A DNA stretch of 22,056 bases from an uncultured Actinomycetes bacterium. GTDB lineage: Bacteria; Actinomycetota; Actinomycetes; Nanopelagicales; Nanopelagicaceae. The notes beneath the pieces were generated by a model, which saw only the letters and a list, made by a program, of their open reading frames with translations, did no database searches and was not told where the DNA came from. Below are positions 1-6,807 of the stretch, in pieces. A program made the position numbers and the translations under genes. The stretch's first letter is position 1. Every line of letters begins with the position of its first letter. The stretch is from positions 1 to 22,056 of the forward strand of contig CAIMXQ010000017.1 of assembly GCA_903845465.1 (NCBI GenBank), in the 5' to 3' direction.

Positions 1-77
1 CCATCGCGAATTGCTTTGAGTGCACGAGTGACATGCTTCTTCATCTCGCCCTGTTTGAGATCAACGCGTGGTGCCAT
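1..77 (-). CDS. Partial 5' end of a probable Sua5/YwlC threonylcarbamoyl-AMP synthase
   Basis: Only the first 25 complete codons are present; the gene runs off the left edge. The ATG at 77 is preceded by a clear GGAG ribosome site (minus-strand TGAGGAGATA). It starts two nucleotides after the prmC stop, so it is co-transcribed and probably translationally coupled. The visible peptide begins MAPRVDLKQGEMKKHV and ends ALKAIRDG, which would lead naturally into the start of a Sua5 fold, but no catalytic motif is visible. The identification rests on position: in actinobacteria the gene after prfA-prmC is usually sua5 (Rv1301 in M. tuberculosis), which makes the threonylcarbamoyl adenylate used for t6A tRNA modification. 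It could be another gene; the existence of a coding start is much surer than its name. Confidence 0.6.
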   Translation of the reverse strand, partial: MAPRVDLKQGEMKKHVTRALKAIRD

Positions 78-79
78 CG

Positions 80-934
80 CTATCTCCTCACTGCAGTTGT
101 AAAACGTGGACGACCAGTTAAATCCTGATGCAGAACAATATCTATGAATTCTTCGTTCAGCACATCTGCAATCTGGGGGCCTTGCGCTTCATGGTGCTCG
201 ATAGCCAGAAATCCACCTGACTTAAGTAAACGGCTGGCTGCGGATATGAATAGGCGTGGAATTTTCATTCCATCCGCACCGCCAAATAGTGCAATTGCCG
301 GTTCGTGGTCTGCAACATCCTTGGGAAGTTCTTGAGAGTCCGGAACATAGGGAGGGTTTGCTATCACCACGTCACATTTAACGCCGTCGAGCGCTGTCGA
401 GACATCGCTTTCCAGGATACGTACTTTCTCATCGATAAATGAGACATTCTCTTTAAGCCACGCAATTGCCTCGGGGCTCTTCTCTACTGCAATCACATGT
501 GTGCGTGGTACTTCCGTCGCGATGGCAAGTGCAAGTGCGCCAGACCCTGAACCTAGATCAACGACGCTGACTGCACCTGAAATTTTTTCAATGTGAGTGA
601 GGACCGCTTCGACAAGTAGCTCACTTTCAGGTCTTGGCACCAAGACTCCTGGACCAACTTTCAATTCAAGATGGCGAAAGTATGTAACACCGGTCAGGTA
701 CTGAAGAGGTTCGTGAGCGCATCGGCGATCGAGTAATTTCCAGAACGTCTCTTCAACAACTGCCATATCTCCGATCGCTGAAAGTGCATTTTCAACTGTC
801 AGTGGGTTATGTAAATCCATCCGCGATATTCCAAGGGTGTGTGCGAGCAAATGTTCTGCTTCAACTTCAGCAAAACCTGCCTTAGATAACTGCTCTTTCC
901 CCCCTCGTAAAAATTCTTTAAAGGTGAGTTCCAT
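80..934 (-). CDS. prmC: Peptide-chain release factor glutamine methyltransferase PrmC (HemK)
   Basis: 284 aa, the normal length for the family. PrmC is a cytosolic SAM-dependent enzyme that N5-methylates the glutamine of the GGQ motif in release factors, which speeds peptide release. The N-terminal helical substrate-recognition domain covers roughly residues 1-80. The linker motif VLVPRPESE is near 98-105. The SAM-binding motif I (VVDLGSGSGALALA) is near 124-137, and the catalytic NPPY is at 193-196. The gene lies 9 nt after the prfA stop, so enzyme and substrate are encoded in tandem, as in most bacteria. An AAGG overlapping the prfA stop can serve as ribosome site. The methylated substrate here is RF1 and presumably also RF2, encoded elsewhere. 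No oddities. Confidence 0.96.
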   Translation of the reverse strand: MELTFKEFLRGGKEQLSKAGFAEVEAEHLLAHTLGISRMDLHNPLTVENALSAIGDMAVVEETFWKLLDRRCAHEPLQYLTGVTYFRHLELKVGPGVLVPRPESELLVEAVLTHIEKISGAVSVVDLGSGSGALALAIATEVPRTHVIAVEKSPEAIAWLKENVSFIDEKVRILESDVSTALDGVKCDVVIANPPYVPDSQELPKDVADHEPAIALFGGADGMKIPRLFISAASRLLKSGGFLAIEHHEAQGPQIADVLNEEFIDIVLHQDLTGRPRFTTAVRR

Positions 935-943
935 ATCTGCGCC

Positions 944-2026
944 TTAGTTTGTTGATGAAAGCTTTGCGGCACGGTCTGCATCGAGAAGAGCTTGAACAAC
1001 TTCATCGAGCTCGCCATTTAATACTGCATCTAAGTTATTTGCCTTGTAATTGACTCGGTGATCACTCAAACGATTTTCAGGATAGTTGTATGTTCGAATA
1101 CGCTCGGAACGATCGACCGTGCGCACTTGGCTCTTACGTTCAGCCATTGCAACAGCCTCTGCCTTCTCTTGAGCATCGGCAAGCAAACGTGCACGCAGAA
1201 TACGTAGCGCAGATTCCTTATTTTGCAGCTGTGACTTCTCGTTCTGACATGAGACAACAATCCCTGTTGGAACGTGGGTTAAACGAACTGCAGAGTCAGT
1301 TGTATTCACTGACTGTCCACCGGGACCGGAAGAGCGATAGACATCCACGCGCACATCATTCATATTTAGCTCAACATCGACTTCTTCGGCTTCAGGCAAG
1401 ACCAGCACACCAGCGGCTGATGTATGGATACGTCCTTGGCTCTCAGTTTCGGGAACGCGCTGGACACGATGTACTCCACCTTCAAATTTTAGTCGCGCAT
1501 AAGGAGTTGTTCCAGGCTCTGGTGTTCCCTTTGATTTAACGGCCATAGAAATATCTTTATATCCACCAAGTTCTGATTCAGTCATATCGATGATTTCAAT
1601 CTTCCAGCCGCGCTTTTCTGCATAGCGCTGATACATACGTACTAAATCACCAGCAAAGAGTGCGGATTCATCTCCACCTGCACCAGCTTTTACTTCAATA
1701 ATGACATCGCGATCATCGTTGGGGTCGCGCGGAAGCAATAGCTCTTCCAACTTATCGGCAGCTGCCTCTACTGCAACTTCCATCGCAGGAATTTCAGATG
1801 CGAAAGATGCATCCTCTGCAGCCATCTCTTTCGCTGCCTCTAAATCATCTGCGGCGCTCTTCCATGCATTAAAGCCCGCAACAACAGGTCCTAGCTGTGC
1901 ATAGCGTCGACCAAGCTTGCGCGCATTACCTTGATCTTCGTGGATAGAAGGGTCGGCCATCTTGAGTTCGAGCTCTTGATATTCACGTACCATTTCATGA
2001 GCGGATGCAAAACGATCGTTAGCCAT
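944..2026 (-). CDS. prfA: Peptide chain release factor 1 (RF1)
   Basis: 360 aa, full length. RF1 recognises UAA and UAG in the ribosomal A site and triggers peptidyl-tRNA hydrolysis. The codon-recognition tripeptide is PET at 192-194 in RVPETESQGRIHTS, the PxT form typical of RF1 rather than the SPF of RF2. The hydrolytic GGQ is at 236-238 in RSSGPGGQSVNTTDS. The ATG at 2026 gives an N terminus (MANDRFASAHEM) of normal size and has an AGGGA sequence about a dozen nucleotides upstream. The gene lies just beyond the rpmE terminator, so it probably has its own promoter in 2027-2080 or relies on readthrough. It heads a prfA-prmC-(sua5) unit. Several TAG stops in this window (prmC, rpmE, lysA, the MFS gene) would need this factor. 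Confidence 0.97.
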   Translation of the reverse strand: MANDRFASAHEMVREYQELELKMADPSIHEDQGNARKLGRRYAQLGPVVAGFNAWKSAADDLEAAKEMAAEDASFASEIPAMEVAVEAAADKLEELLLPRDPNDDRDVIIEVKAGAGGDESALFAGDLVRMYQRYAEKRGWKIEIIDMTESELGGYKDISMAVKSKGTPEPGTTPYARLKFEGGVHRVQRVPETESQGRIHTSAAGVLVLPEAEEVDVELNMNDVRVDVYRSSGPGGQSVNTTDSAVRLTHVPTGIVVSCQNEKSQLQNKESALRILRARLLADAQEKAEAVAMAERKSQVRTVDRSERIRTYNYPENRLSDHRVNYKANNLDAVLNGELDEVVQALLDADRAAKLSSTN

Positions 2027-2080
2027 ATGACGTCATCCCTTCTTCTCTCGCTGCTGCACTCACATAAATTGTGGAGAAAT

Positions 2081-2120
2081 AAAAAGACCGCGCCGCAACC
2101 TTTCGGCTGCGATGCGGTCT
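2081..2120 (-). terminator. Intrinsic terminator after rpmE
   Basis: On the minus strand AGACCGC pairs with GCGGTCT and CGCAGCC pairs with GGTTGCG around a GAAA tetraloop, with a 2x2 internal loop. TTTTTATTT follows directly. It begins about 10 nt after the rpmE stop. This is a canonical stem plus U-tract. Confidence 0.9.
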
Positions 2121-2130
2121 CGTTAGAAAG

Positions 2131-2346
2131 CTACTTAGCTTCTTTTTTACCGAAGCGCTCTTCGAACTTAGCGACGCGTCCACCTGTATCGAGGATGCGC
2201 TGCTTACCTGTATAGAAGGGGTGGCATACGGAACAAACTTCAACGTAGATAGATCCGCTGGCAACTGTTGAGCGGGTAACGAACTTCTCACCGCAACCAC
2301 AGGTTACTTGGGTCTCTTTATATTCTGGGTGGATATCTTTCTTCAT
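2131..2346 (-). CDS. rpmE: 50S ribosomal protein L31, zinc-binding (C+) type
   Basis: 71 aa, a normal L31 length, beginning MKKDIHPEYKETQVTCGCGE. The true start is the ATG at 2346, not the in-frame ATG at 2418: homology begins at MKKDIHP and an AAGGA ribosome site sits about 7 nt upstream. Cysteines at 16, 18, 38 and 41 (CxC and CxxC) form the zinc ribbon, so this is the C+ form rather than the zinc-independent paralogue used under zinc starvation. L31 bridges the large subunit to the small subunit head. The position next to rho and prfA is normal for actinobacteria. The gene is monocistronic or nearly so: terminators lie on both sides (2443-2482 upstream, 2081-2120 downstream), so its promoter should lie within 2347-2440. 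Confidence 0.97.
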   Translation of the reverse strand: MKKDIHPEYKETQVTCGCGEKFVTRSTVASGSIYVEVCSVCHPFYTGKQRILDTGGRVAKFEERFGKKEAK

Positions 2347-2442
2347 TTTTATTTCCTTTTCTTGAGTCTGGGTCCAGCCGCAGCTGGTGAACCAGGTCAT
2401 CGCCATAAGGTGTGGCAATAGGCGCTAATAGTCTCGCAAAAG

Positions 2443-2482
2443 AGGAAAACCGCAAAATCCACGCGGGATTCTGCGGCTTCCT
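2443..2482 (-). terminator. Terminator after the Ala-rich secreted protein gene
   Basis: The minus strand forms a 17-bp stem with a one-base bulge and a CGCGT loop (left arm AGGAAGCCGCAGAATCC, right arm GGATTTTGCGGTTTTCCT), followed by CTTTTGCG. It lies 34 nt after the stop at 2517. The U-run is short, but the stem is long and stable, and it separates this gene from rpmE. Confidence 0.8.
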
Positions 2483-2516
2483 ATGCGTAATTAGATATTT
2501 ATTACTAAGCGACCTT

Positions 2517-2906
2517 TTACTTTGCGACCTTGACTGGTGCAGTTGGTTTTGTGCCAAGGGCTGCAATTGCTGCTGTATGTGCGGCTCGAGCTGATGCCAT
2601 TGCAGCTTTATACGCATCGCGTACAGCTTTCTTTGCTTCTGGAGTTGTTGCAGCTGTAAGTGCTGCATCGCGTGTTGACTGTGAAGTTGTTGCAGCAGCC
2701 TTCATTGCATCGTCTGCTGCCTTATGTCCTGCACGGTATGTAGTAATCGCTGCCTTATATGCAGCTACATCTGGATTTGGTGTGTGCGCCTTTGCTGTTG
2801 CAGTTGGTGCTGGTGTAGCTGTGCCTGCGGCGACAGCAGTTCCGGTACTTCCAAGCAAACCTGCTGCAACTAGAAGTGCAACATTCTTTGGTGATATGAA
2901 GTTCAT
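2517..2906 (-). CDS. Unrecognised small secreted Ala-rich protein with an internal repeat
   Basis: 129 aa; I do not recognise a family. Residues 1-27 look like a signal peptide: a short basic start (MNFISPKN), a hydrophobic core (VALLVAAGLLGSTG) and an AVA-A type cleavage site. A Pro/Thr/Ala linker follows to about residue 46. The body is helical, Ala/Lys-rich, and holds two similar segments beginning AYKAAITTYRAGHKAADDA (49-67) and AYKAAMASARAAHTAAIAA (98-116), exactly 49 residues apart, suggesting a duplicated helix. There is no lipobox cysteine and no cysteine at all. A strong GGGAG ribosome site lies 8-10 nt upstream of the ATG at 2906. It sits between the rho and rpmE terminators, so it is its own transcription unit. 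Relative to the standard actinobacterial order rho-rpmE it is an insertion. The mature protein is probably exported and helical; function unknown. Confidence 0.8.
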   Translation of the reverse strand: MNFISPKNVALLVAAGLLGSTGTAVAAGTATPAPTATAKAHTPNPDVAAYKAAITTYRAGHKAADDAMKAAATTSQSTRDAALTAATTPEAKKAVRDAYKAAMASARAAHTAAIAALGTKPTAPVKVAK

Positions 2907-3000
2907 CTTTCTCTCCCTTGTTTAGTTCCTATGGGGAAAGTATGCGGATTCGGGTTGTGTAATTGCTGTGTACTTGCAGTGCTGGCCTAGAGAAAGCAGA

Positions 3001-3026
3001 AGCCCCGCTCATCTCTGAACGGGGCT
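3001..3026 (-). terminator. Terminator after rho
   Basis: On the minus strand AGCCCCGTTCA pairs with TGAGCGGGGCT (11 bp, one G-U) around a GAGA tetraloop. The tail is TCTGCTTTCTC rather than a clean U-run. It lies 38 nt after the rho stop. Confidence 0.8.
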
Positions 3027-3063
3027 CCTTGTGAAGGTTCTGTGAATTACTCGTTAGCGTGAA

Positions 3064-4632
3064 TTACTTGCTGTCATCAGGCCCAGCAGTTGTCTTCTGA
3101 ATCTGCATCAAGAATTCGACGTTGGACTTAGTGCCCTTCATCTTTTCAAGTAGCAATTCGAGAGCAGCTTGTGGTTCGAGCGCATGAAGCACGCGACGAA
3201 GCTTCCAGACAATGTTGAGTTCTTCAGCTCCCATAAGGATCTCTTCCTTACGTGTACCTGATGCAACAACGTTGACTGCAGGGAAGATGCGCTTATCAGC
3301 CATACGGCGATCGAGAATGAGCTCCATATTTCCGGTGCCCTTGAACTCTTCGAAGATAACTTCATCCATACGAGATCCGGTATCAACAAGTGCTGTTGCA
3401 AGGATGGTTAGCGATCCGCCATCTTCGATATTACGAGCTGCACCGAAGAACTTCTTTGGTGGATATAACGCTGCTGAATCAACGCCACCAGAGAGGATGC
3501 GGCCTGAAGCAGGTGCTGCAATGTTGTATGCGCGACCAAGACGTGTGATTGAATCGAGAAGAACAACTACATCGTGGCCCATTTCAACAAGTCGCTTTGC
3601 GCGCTCGATAGCGAGCTCTGCAATTGTTGTGTGGTCTTCTGCAGGACGATCGAAAGTCGAGGCGATAACTTCGCCCTTAACGCTGCGCTGCATATCTGTA
3701 ACTTCTTCTGGACGCTCATCAACGAGAACAACCATCAAGTGACACTCGGGGTTATTTGTTGTGATTGCATTTGCAATTGATTGCAAGACCATTGTCTTAC
3801 CGGCCTTAGGAGGCGAGACGATAAGTCCGCGCTGACCCTTACCGATTGGTGCAATCAGATCGATGACGCGAGTTGTAAGAATATTTGGCTCTGTCTCAAG
3901 GCGAAGACGCTCTTGGGGATAGAGCGGAACTAGCTTTCCGAATTCAACGCGGCCACGTGCTTCTTCAAATGGCATTCCGTTGATTGTTTCGAGAGTAATG
4001 AGTGGGTTGTACTTCTGACGAGTTTCGCCTTCACGTGCCTGACGAACCTGGCCTGTTACAACATCGCCCTTACGCAGACCGTACTTACGTACCTGTCCTT
4101 GTGAGACATAGACATCGTTAGGGCCCGGAAGGTATCCACCTGTGCGAATAAATGAGTAGTTATCCATGATGTCGACGAGGCCACCTACTGGTACCAAAAC
4201 ATCATCTTCGCCGATTACTGGCTCGCGCTCTTCGCGGTTTCCACGATCACGGCTTCCGCGGTCGCGTCCACGATTGCGGTCGCGTCCACGATTGCGGCCA
4301 CCACGGTCATCGCGATCATTGCTATTGCGATCTTGTGATGGACCGTTATCTGATGAATCTTCTTCATCATCGCCATCATCGGATGTGTTATCTGAATTTT
4401 TATTGTCTCGATTGCTCTTCTTGGCATTGCGTGCTTCGCGGCGTGCTTCGCGTTCAGCCTTAGCTGCTTCGCGATTTGATGCCTGGAGATCTGCGATAGC
4501 TGTAACGAGATCATCCTTCTTAAGCTTTGCTGCACCATCGATACCGAGCTGCGACGCAACTTCCTTCAATTTAGGAAGGGTCATGCTTGAAAGCTCAGGA
4601 CTGCTAGAGCGAACTGGTTCTGTCGTTGTCAT
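3064..4632 (-). CDS. rho: Transcription termination factor Rho with actinobacterial N-terminal insertion
   Basis: 522 aa, longer than the roughly 420 aa of E. coli Rho because of an inserted hydrophilic stretch. Rho is a hexameric RNA-dependent ATPase/translocase that ends transcription on untranslated RNA. Residues about 13-50 (LSSMTLPKLKEVASQLGI) are the helical Rho N-domain. Residues about 52-137 are the insertion, first Arg/Lys/Ala then Asp/Asn and finally RGRDRN-type repeats. The RNA-binding cold-shock-like domain follows (GGLVDIMDNYSFIRTGGYLP, about 150-169). The ATPase has Walker A SPPKAGKT at 273-280 and Walker B DVVVLLDS at 354-361. Long insertions here are usual in actinobacterial Rho and are thought to add RNA affinity. 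The gene lies 144 nt after thrB and has its own terminator. The ATG at 4632 fits the N-domain. Confidence 0.97.
   Translation of the reverse strand: MTTTEPVRSSSPELSSMTLPKLKEVASQLGIDGAAKLKKDDLVTAIADLQASNREAAKAEREARREARNAKKSNRDNKNSDNTSDDGDDEEDSSDNGPSQDRNSNDRDDRGGRNRGRDRNRGRDRGSRDRGNREEREPVIGEDDVLVPVGGLVDIMDNYSFIRTGGYLPGPNDVYVSQGQVRKYGLRKGDVVTGQVRQAREGETRQKYNPLITLETINGMPFEEARGRVEFGKLVPLYPQERLRLETEPNILTTRVIDLIAPIGKGQRGLIVSPPKAGKTMVLQSIANAITTNNPECHLMVVLVDERPEEVTDMQRSVKGEVIASTFDRPAEDHTTIAELAIERAKRLVEMGHDVVVLLDSITRLGRAYNIAAPASGRILSGGVDSAALYPPKKFFGAARNIEDGGSLTILATALVDTGSRMDEVIFEEFKGTGNMELILDRRMADKRIFPAVNVVASGTRKEEILMGAEELNIVWKLRRVLHALEPQAALELLLEKMKGTKSNVEFLMQIQKTTAGPDDSK
4258..4297. repeat. 18-bp perfect tandem repeat inside rho
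   Basis: GCGGTCGCGTCCACGATT occurs twice head to tail (4258-4275 and 4276-4293), followed by the first four bases of a third copy. It is in frame and encodes repeated R-N-R-G-R-D in the basic part of the Rho insertion, so slippage would lengthen or shorten the insert by six residues without a frameshift. Confidence 0.9.
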
Positions 4633-4776
4633 CTATTTCTTTTCATTTTGGGGCTAACCATATGAGTCGAGCCCTGGGATTTATATTGTGGGATTTATCT
4701 TCTTGATTTTTACTACTTGATTTATCAATTCTTCTTTGTTGACCCTTAACTTACGGGGTTCGAACTGATGACAAAA
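4633..4776 (-). promoter_or_regulatory. AT-rich leader and presumed promoter region of rho
   Basis: 144 nt separate thrB from rho, the largest gap in this run of genes, so a promoter or an attenuation leader is expected. On the minus strand it contains ATAAATCCC twice (one copy within AATATAAATCCC, a possible -10 at about 4680-4685) and a TTGAT-AA-ATCAA inverted repeat near 4717-4728. No good -35/-10 pair with 16-18 nt spacing could be assigned, and there is no strong terminator for the upstream operon. E. coli rho is autoregulated by premature termination in its leader; whether this leader does the same is inference. Confidence 0.4.
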
Positions 4777-5703
4777 CTATAGCAGGGTGGCTCCGCGGCT
4801 AGCAATTTCAAGAGATTTACCCTCAAATTTAGCTCCACCTGCGCGTGAAAGCTGTGTTGTTTCGTCATCACCCTCAGTATGAAGTGCAAGAACTGTTGGA
4901 CCCGCACCTGATACAAATGCAGCCAATCCTGCAGCACGTAGCTTTGTCATCAAAGCGAATGATGCAGGCATTGCTTCTTGGCGATATGACTGATGTAAGA
5001 AATCTTCAGTTGCCGCAAAGAGTAAATCTGGTCGAATCGTGATTGCCTGAGTCATCAAGGCAGCATTTGTTGTATTGCGCTGTGCGTCGGCAAATGGGAT
5101 GGACTCGGGCAACATCTTTCGCGCTTTCGATGTCGCAAGTGGGCTTGATGGAATAAAAGCCATCACTTTGATACGTGGATCAACTGGCAAGTGAATTGCA
5201 TGGGCGACAGCTTTTCCCTTTTCGAGATCTTGCCAGGCAATTGTTGCGCCACCAAAGAGGGCTGCAGCAACATTGTCGGGATGGCCTTCCATCTCATTGG
5301 CAAGATTGAGAAGAGCTTCATCGCTCATCTTGTCTGTGCCAGTGAGCACCAATGAACGCGCAAGAACAAGTCCGCCGATAATTGCAGATGCTGATGAACC
5401 AAGTCCGCGTCCATGAGGAATTACATTAAGCGCGCGAACAGCAAGTCCCTTTGGTCTTCCGCCAAGATAATCAAAACCTTTATACATCGCCTTAACAAGT
5501 AAATTCTTATCAGTGCGCGGAACTTCATCAGCGCCTTCGCCTGTTACATCGATATCGAGACCACCTTCATCAAGAATTTGCGCGACGTAACGGTCATACA
5601 TTCCGAAAGCCAAACCGAATGAATCAAAGCCAGGTCCTAAATTTGCAGACGTTGCAGGAACCTGAACTTGAATCGGATTTGCTTTAAAAGTTGGCTTGGC
5701 CAT
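4777..5703 (-). CDS. thrB: Homoserine kinase
   Basis: 308 aa, a full-length GHMP kinase. It phosphorylates the hydroxyl of L-homoserine with ATP, the step before threonine synthase. The N-terminal substrate motif PATSANLGPGFDSFG is at 16-30. The ATP-binding glycine loop PHGRGLGSSASA is at 96-107, and the C-terminal GHMP motif SGAGPTV is at 264-270. The gene starts 15 nt after the thrC stop and is last in argS-lysA-hom-thrC-thrB. The ATG at 5703 gives the usual short lead into the PATSANLG motif; the ribosome site is poor (AAAGG about 13 nt upstream), consistent with coupling to thrC. The next gene downstream, rho, is 144 nt away. Confidence 0.96.
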   Translation of the reverse strand: MAKPTFKANPIQVQVPATSANLGPGFDSFGLAFGMYDRYVAQILDEGGLDIDVTGEGADEVPRTDKNLLVKAMYKGFDYLGGRPKGLAVRALNVIPHGRGLGSSASAIIGGLVLARSLVLTGTDKMSDEALLNLANEMEGHPDNVAAALFGGATIAWQDLEKGKAVAHAIHLPVDPRIKVMAFIPSSPLATSKARKMLPESIPFADAQRNTTNAALMTQAITIRPDLLFAATEDFLHQSYRQEAMPASFALMTKLRAAGLAAFVSGAGPTVLALHTEGDDETTQLSRAGGAKFEGKSLEIASRGATLL

Positions 5704-5718
5704 GGTGATAGTGAACCT

Positions 5719-6807
5719 TTACTTCTTCACTAAACCAAGTGCTTTAGCGGCAGCGTCGGCATTTACTGGAACAACAACGGGATCTGCCGCGCCTTCAAGT
5801 GCCCACGGAATATCTTTCAAGCCATTGCCTGTGCAGGTAATAACGATTGTCTTATCTTTTGGAAGTTTTCCGGCGTTCTTATATTTAATTAGCCCAGCAA
5901 GGCCAGCCGCAGATGAAGGTTCGCAGAAGATGCCTTCCTTCGATGCAAGTAAGTGATATGCCGCGAGAATTTCTTCATCGGTGACTGAATCAATGAGTCC
6001 ACCTGATTCATCGCGAGCTGCAATCGCTTGATCCCATGAAGCAGGATTTCCAATACGGATAGCTGTTGCAATTGTCTCGGGCTTTGCAACGGGCTTGCCT
6101 GTTACAAGAGGCGCCGCCCCTGCTGCTTGGAATCCCCACATCTGAGGCAACTTCTTTGAAATCTTATCGTTGCGGTATTCGTTATAGCCCTTCCAATATG
6201 CAGTGATATTTCCTGCATTTCCGACAGGCAATGTGTGAATATCTGGTGCATCGCCAAGCATGTCTACAACTTCAAATGCTGCAGTCTTCTGGCCTTCAAT
6301 GCGATATGGATTTACGGAGTTTACGAGTGAGACTGGGTAATGCTCAGATAAATCTCGAGCAAGAACTAAGCAATCATCAAAGTTTCCATCGACCTGCAAA
6401 AGCTTTGCACCGTGCACAACTGCCTGAGCTAATTTACCCATGGCAATCTTGCCTTCAGGAATGAGAACGGCGGGAACCATTCCAGCCTTGACTGCATAGG
6501 CAGCAGCTGATGCAGATGTATTTCCAGTTGAAGCGCAGATAACAGCCTTCGCGCCATCTTCGGCAGCTTTCGAGATTGCCATGGTCATTCCACGATCTTT
6601 AAATGAACCTGTTGGGTTAATTCCTTCAAACTTTACCCAGACATTATTGCCGAGCATCTCCGAAAGTACGCAGGCGTACACAAGTGGTGTTCCGCCTTCG
6701 CGCAAAGTGACGACTGGAGTCTTTGTAGATACAGGTAAGCGATGGCGATATTCCTCGATTACTCCACGCCATTGATGCGCACCAGTCTTTTTAGAGAAGA
6801 TACTCAT
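5719..6807 (-). CDS. thrC: Threonine synthase
   Basis: 362 aa, a fold-type II PLP enzyme that converts O-phosphohomoserine to L-threonine and phosphate. The PLP lysine is K70 in NPTGSFKDRGMT. The glycine/asparagine loop that grips the cofactor phosphate is visible as VGNAGNITA near 196-204. Length and sequence fit the shorter threonine synthase class common in actinobacteria rather than the long class of E. coli and yeast. Its ATG overlaps the hom stop by one base (TAATG at 6805-6809 on the minus strand), so translation is probably coupled. An AGAAGG lies about 12 nt upstream inside hom. The product feeds threonine and then isoleucine synthesis. Confidence 0.96.
   Translation of the reverse strand: MSIFSKKTGAHQWRGVIEEYRHRLPVSTKTPVVTLREGGTPLVYACVLSEMLGNNVWVKFEGINPTGSFKDRGMTMAISKAAEDGAKAVICASTGNTSASAAAYAVKAGMVPAVLIPEGKIAMGKLAQAVVHGAKLLQVDGNFDDCLVLARDLSEHYPVSLVNSVNPYRIEGQKTAAFEVVDMLGDAPDIHTLPVGNAGNITAYWKGYNEYRNDKISKKLPQMWGFQAAGAAPLVTGKPVAKPETIATAIRIGNPASWDQAIAARDESGGLIDSVTDEEILAAYHLLASKEGIFCEPSSAAGLAGLIKYKNAGKLPKDKTIVITCTGNGLKDIPWALEGAADPVVVPVNADAAAKALGLVKK

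Noticed and set aside
2347..2418. 24-residue N-terminal extension of L31
   Set aside because: L31 proteins start MKxxIHP; the AAGGA site is correctly placed for the ATG at 2346.
2530..2925. 131-codon plus-strand open frame opposite the Ala-rich protein
   Set aside because: It is the antisense of an Ala-rich coding region, which keeps the opposite strand open. The minus frame has a signal peptide, ribosome site and terminator; the plus frame has none.
3212..3742. 176-codon plus-strand frame opposite rho
   Set aside because: It is a shadow of the rho ATPase domain with Ser/Arg-rich nonsense composition and no ribosome site.
4754..4768. T-loop-like GGGGTTCGAACTG downstream of thrB, a hint of a tRNA fragment or attachment site
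   Set aside because: No acceptor, D or anticodon arm lies around it, there is no repeat of it elsewhere in the window, and no integrase is present.
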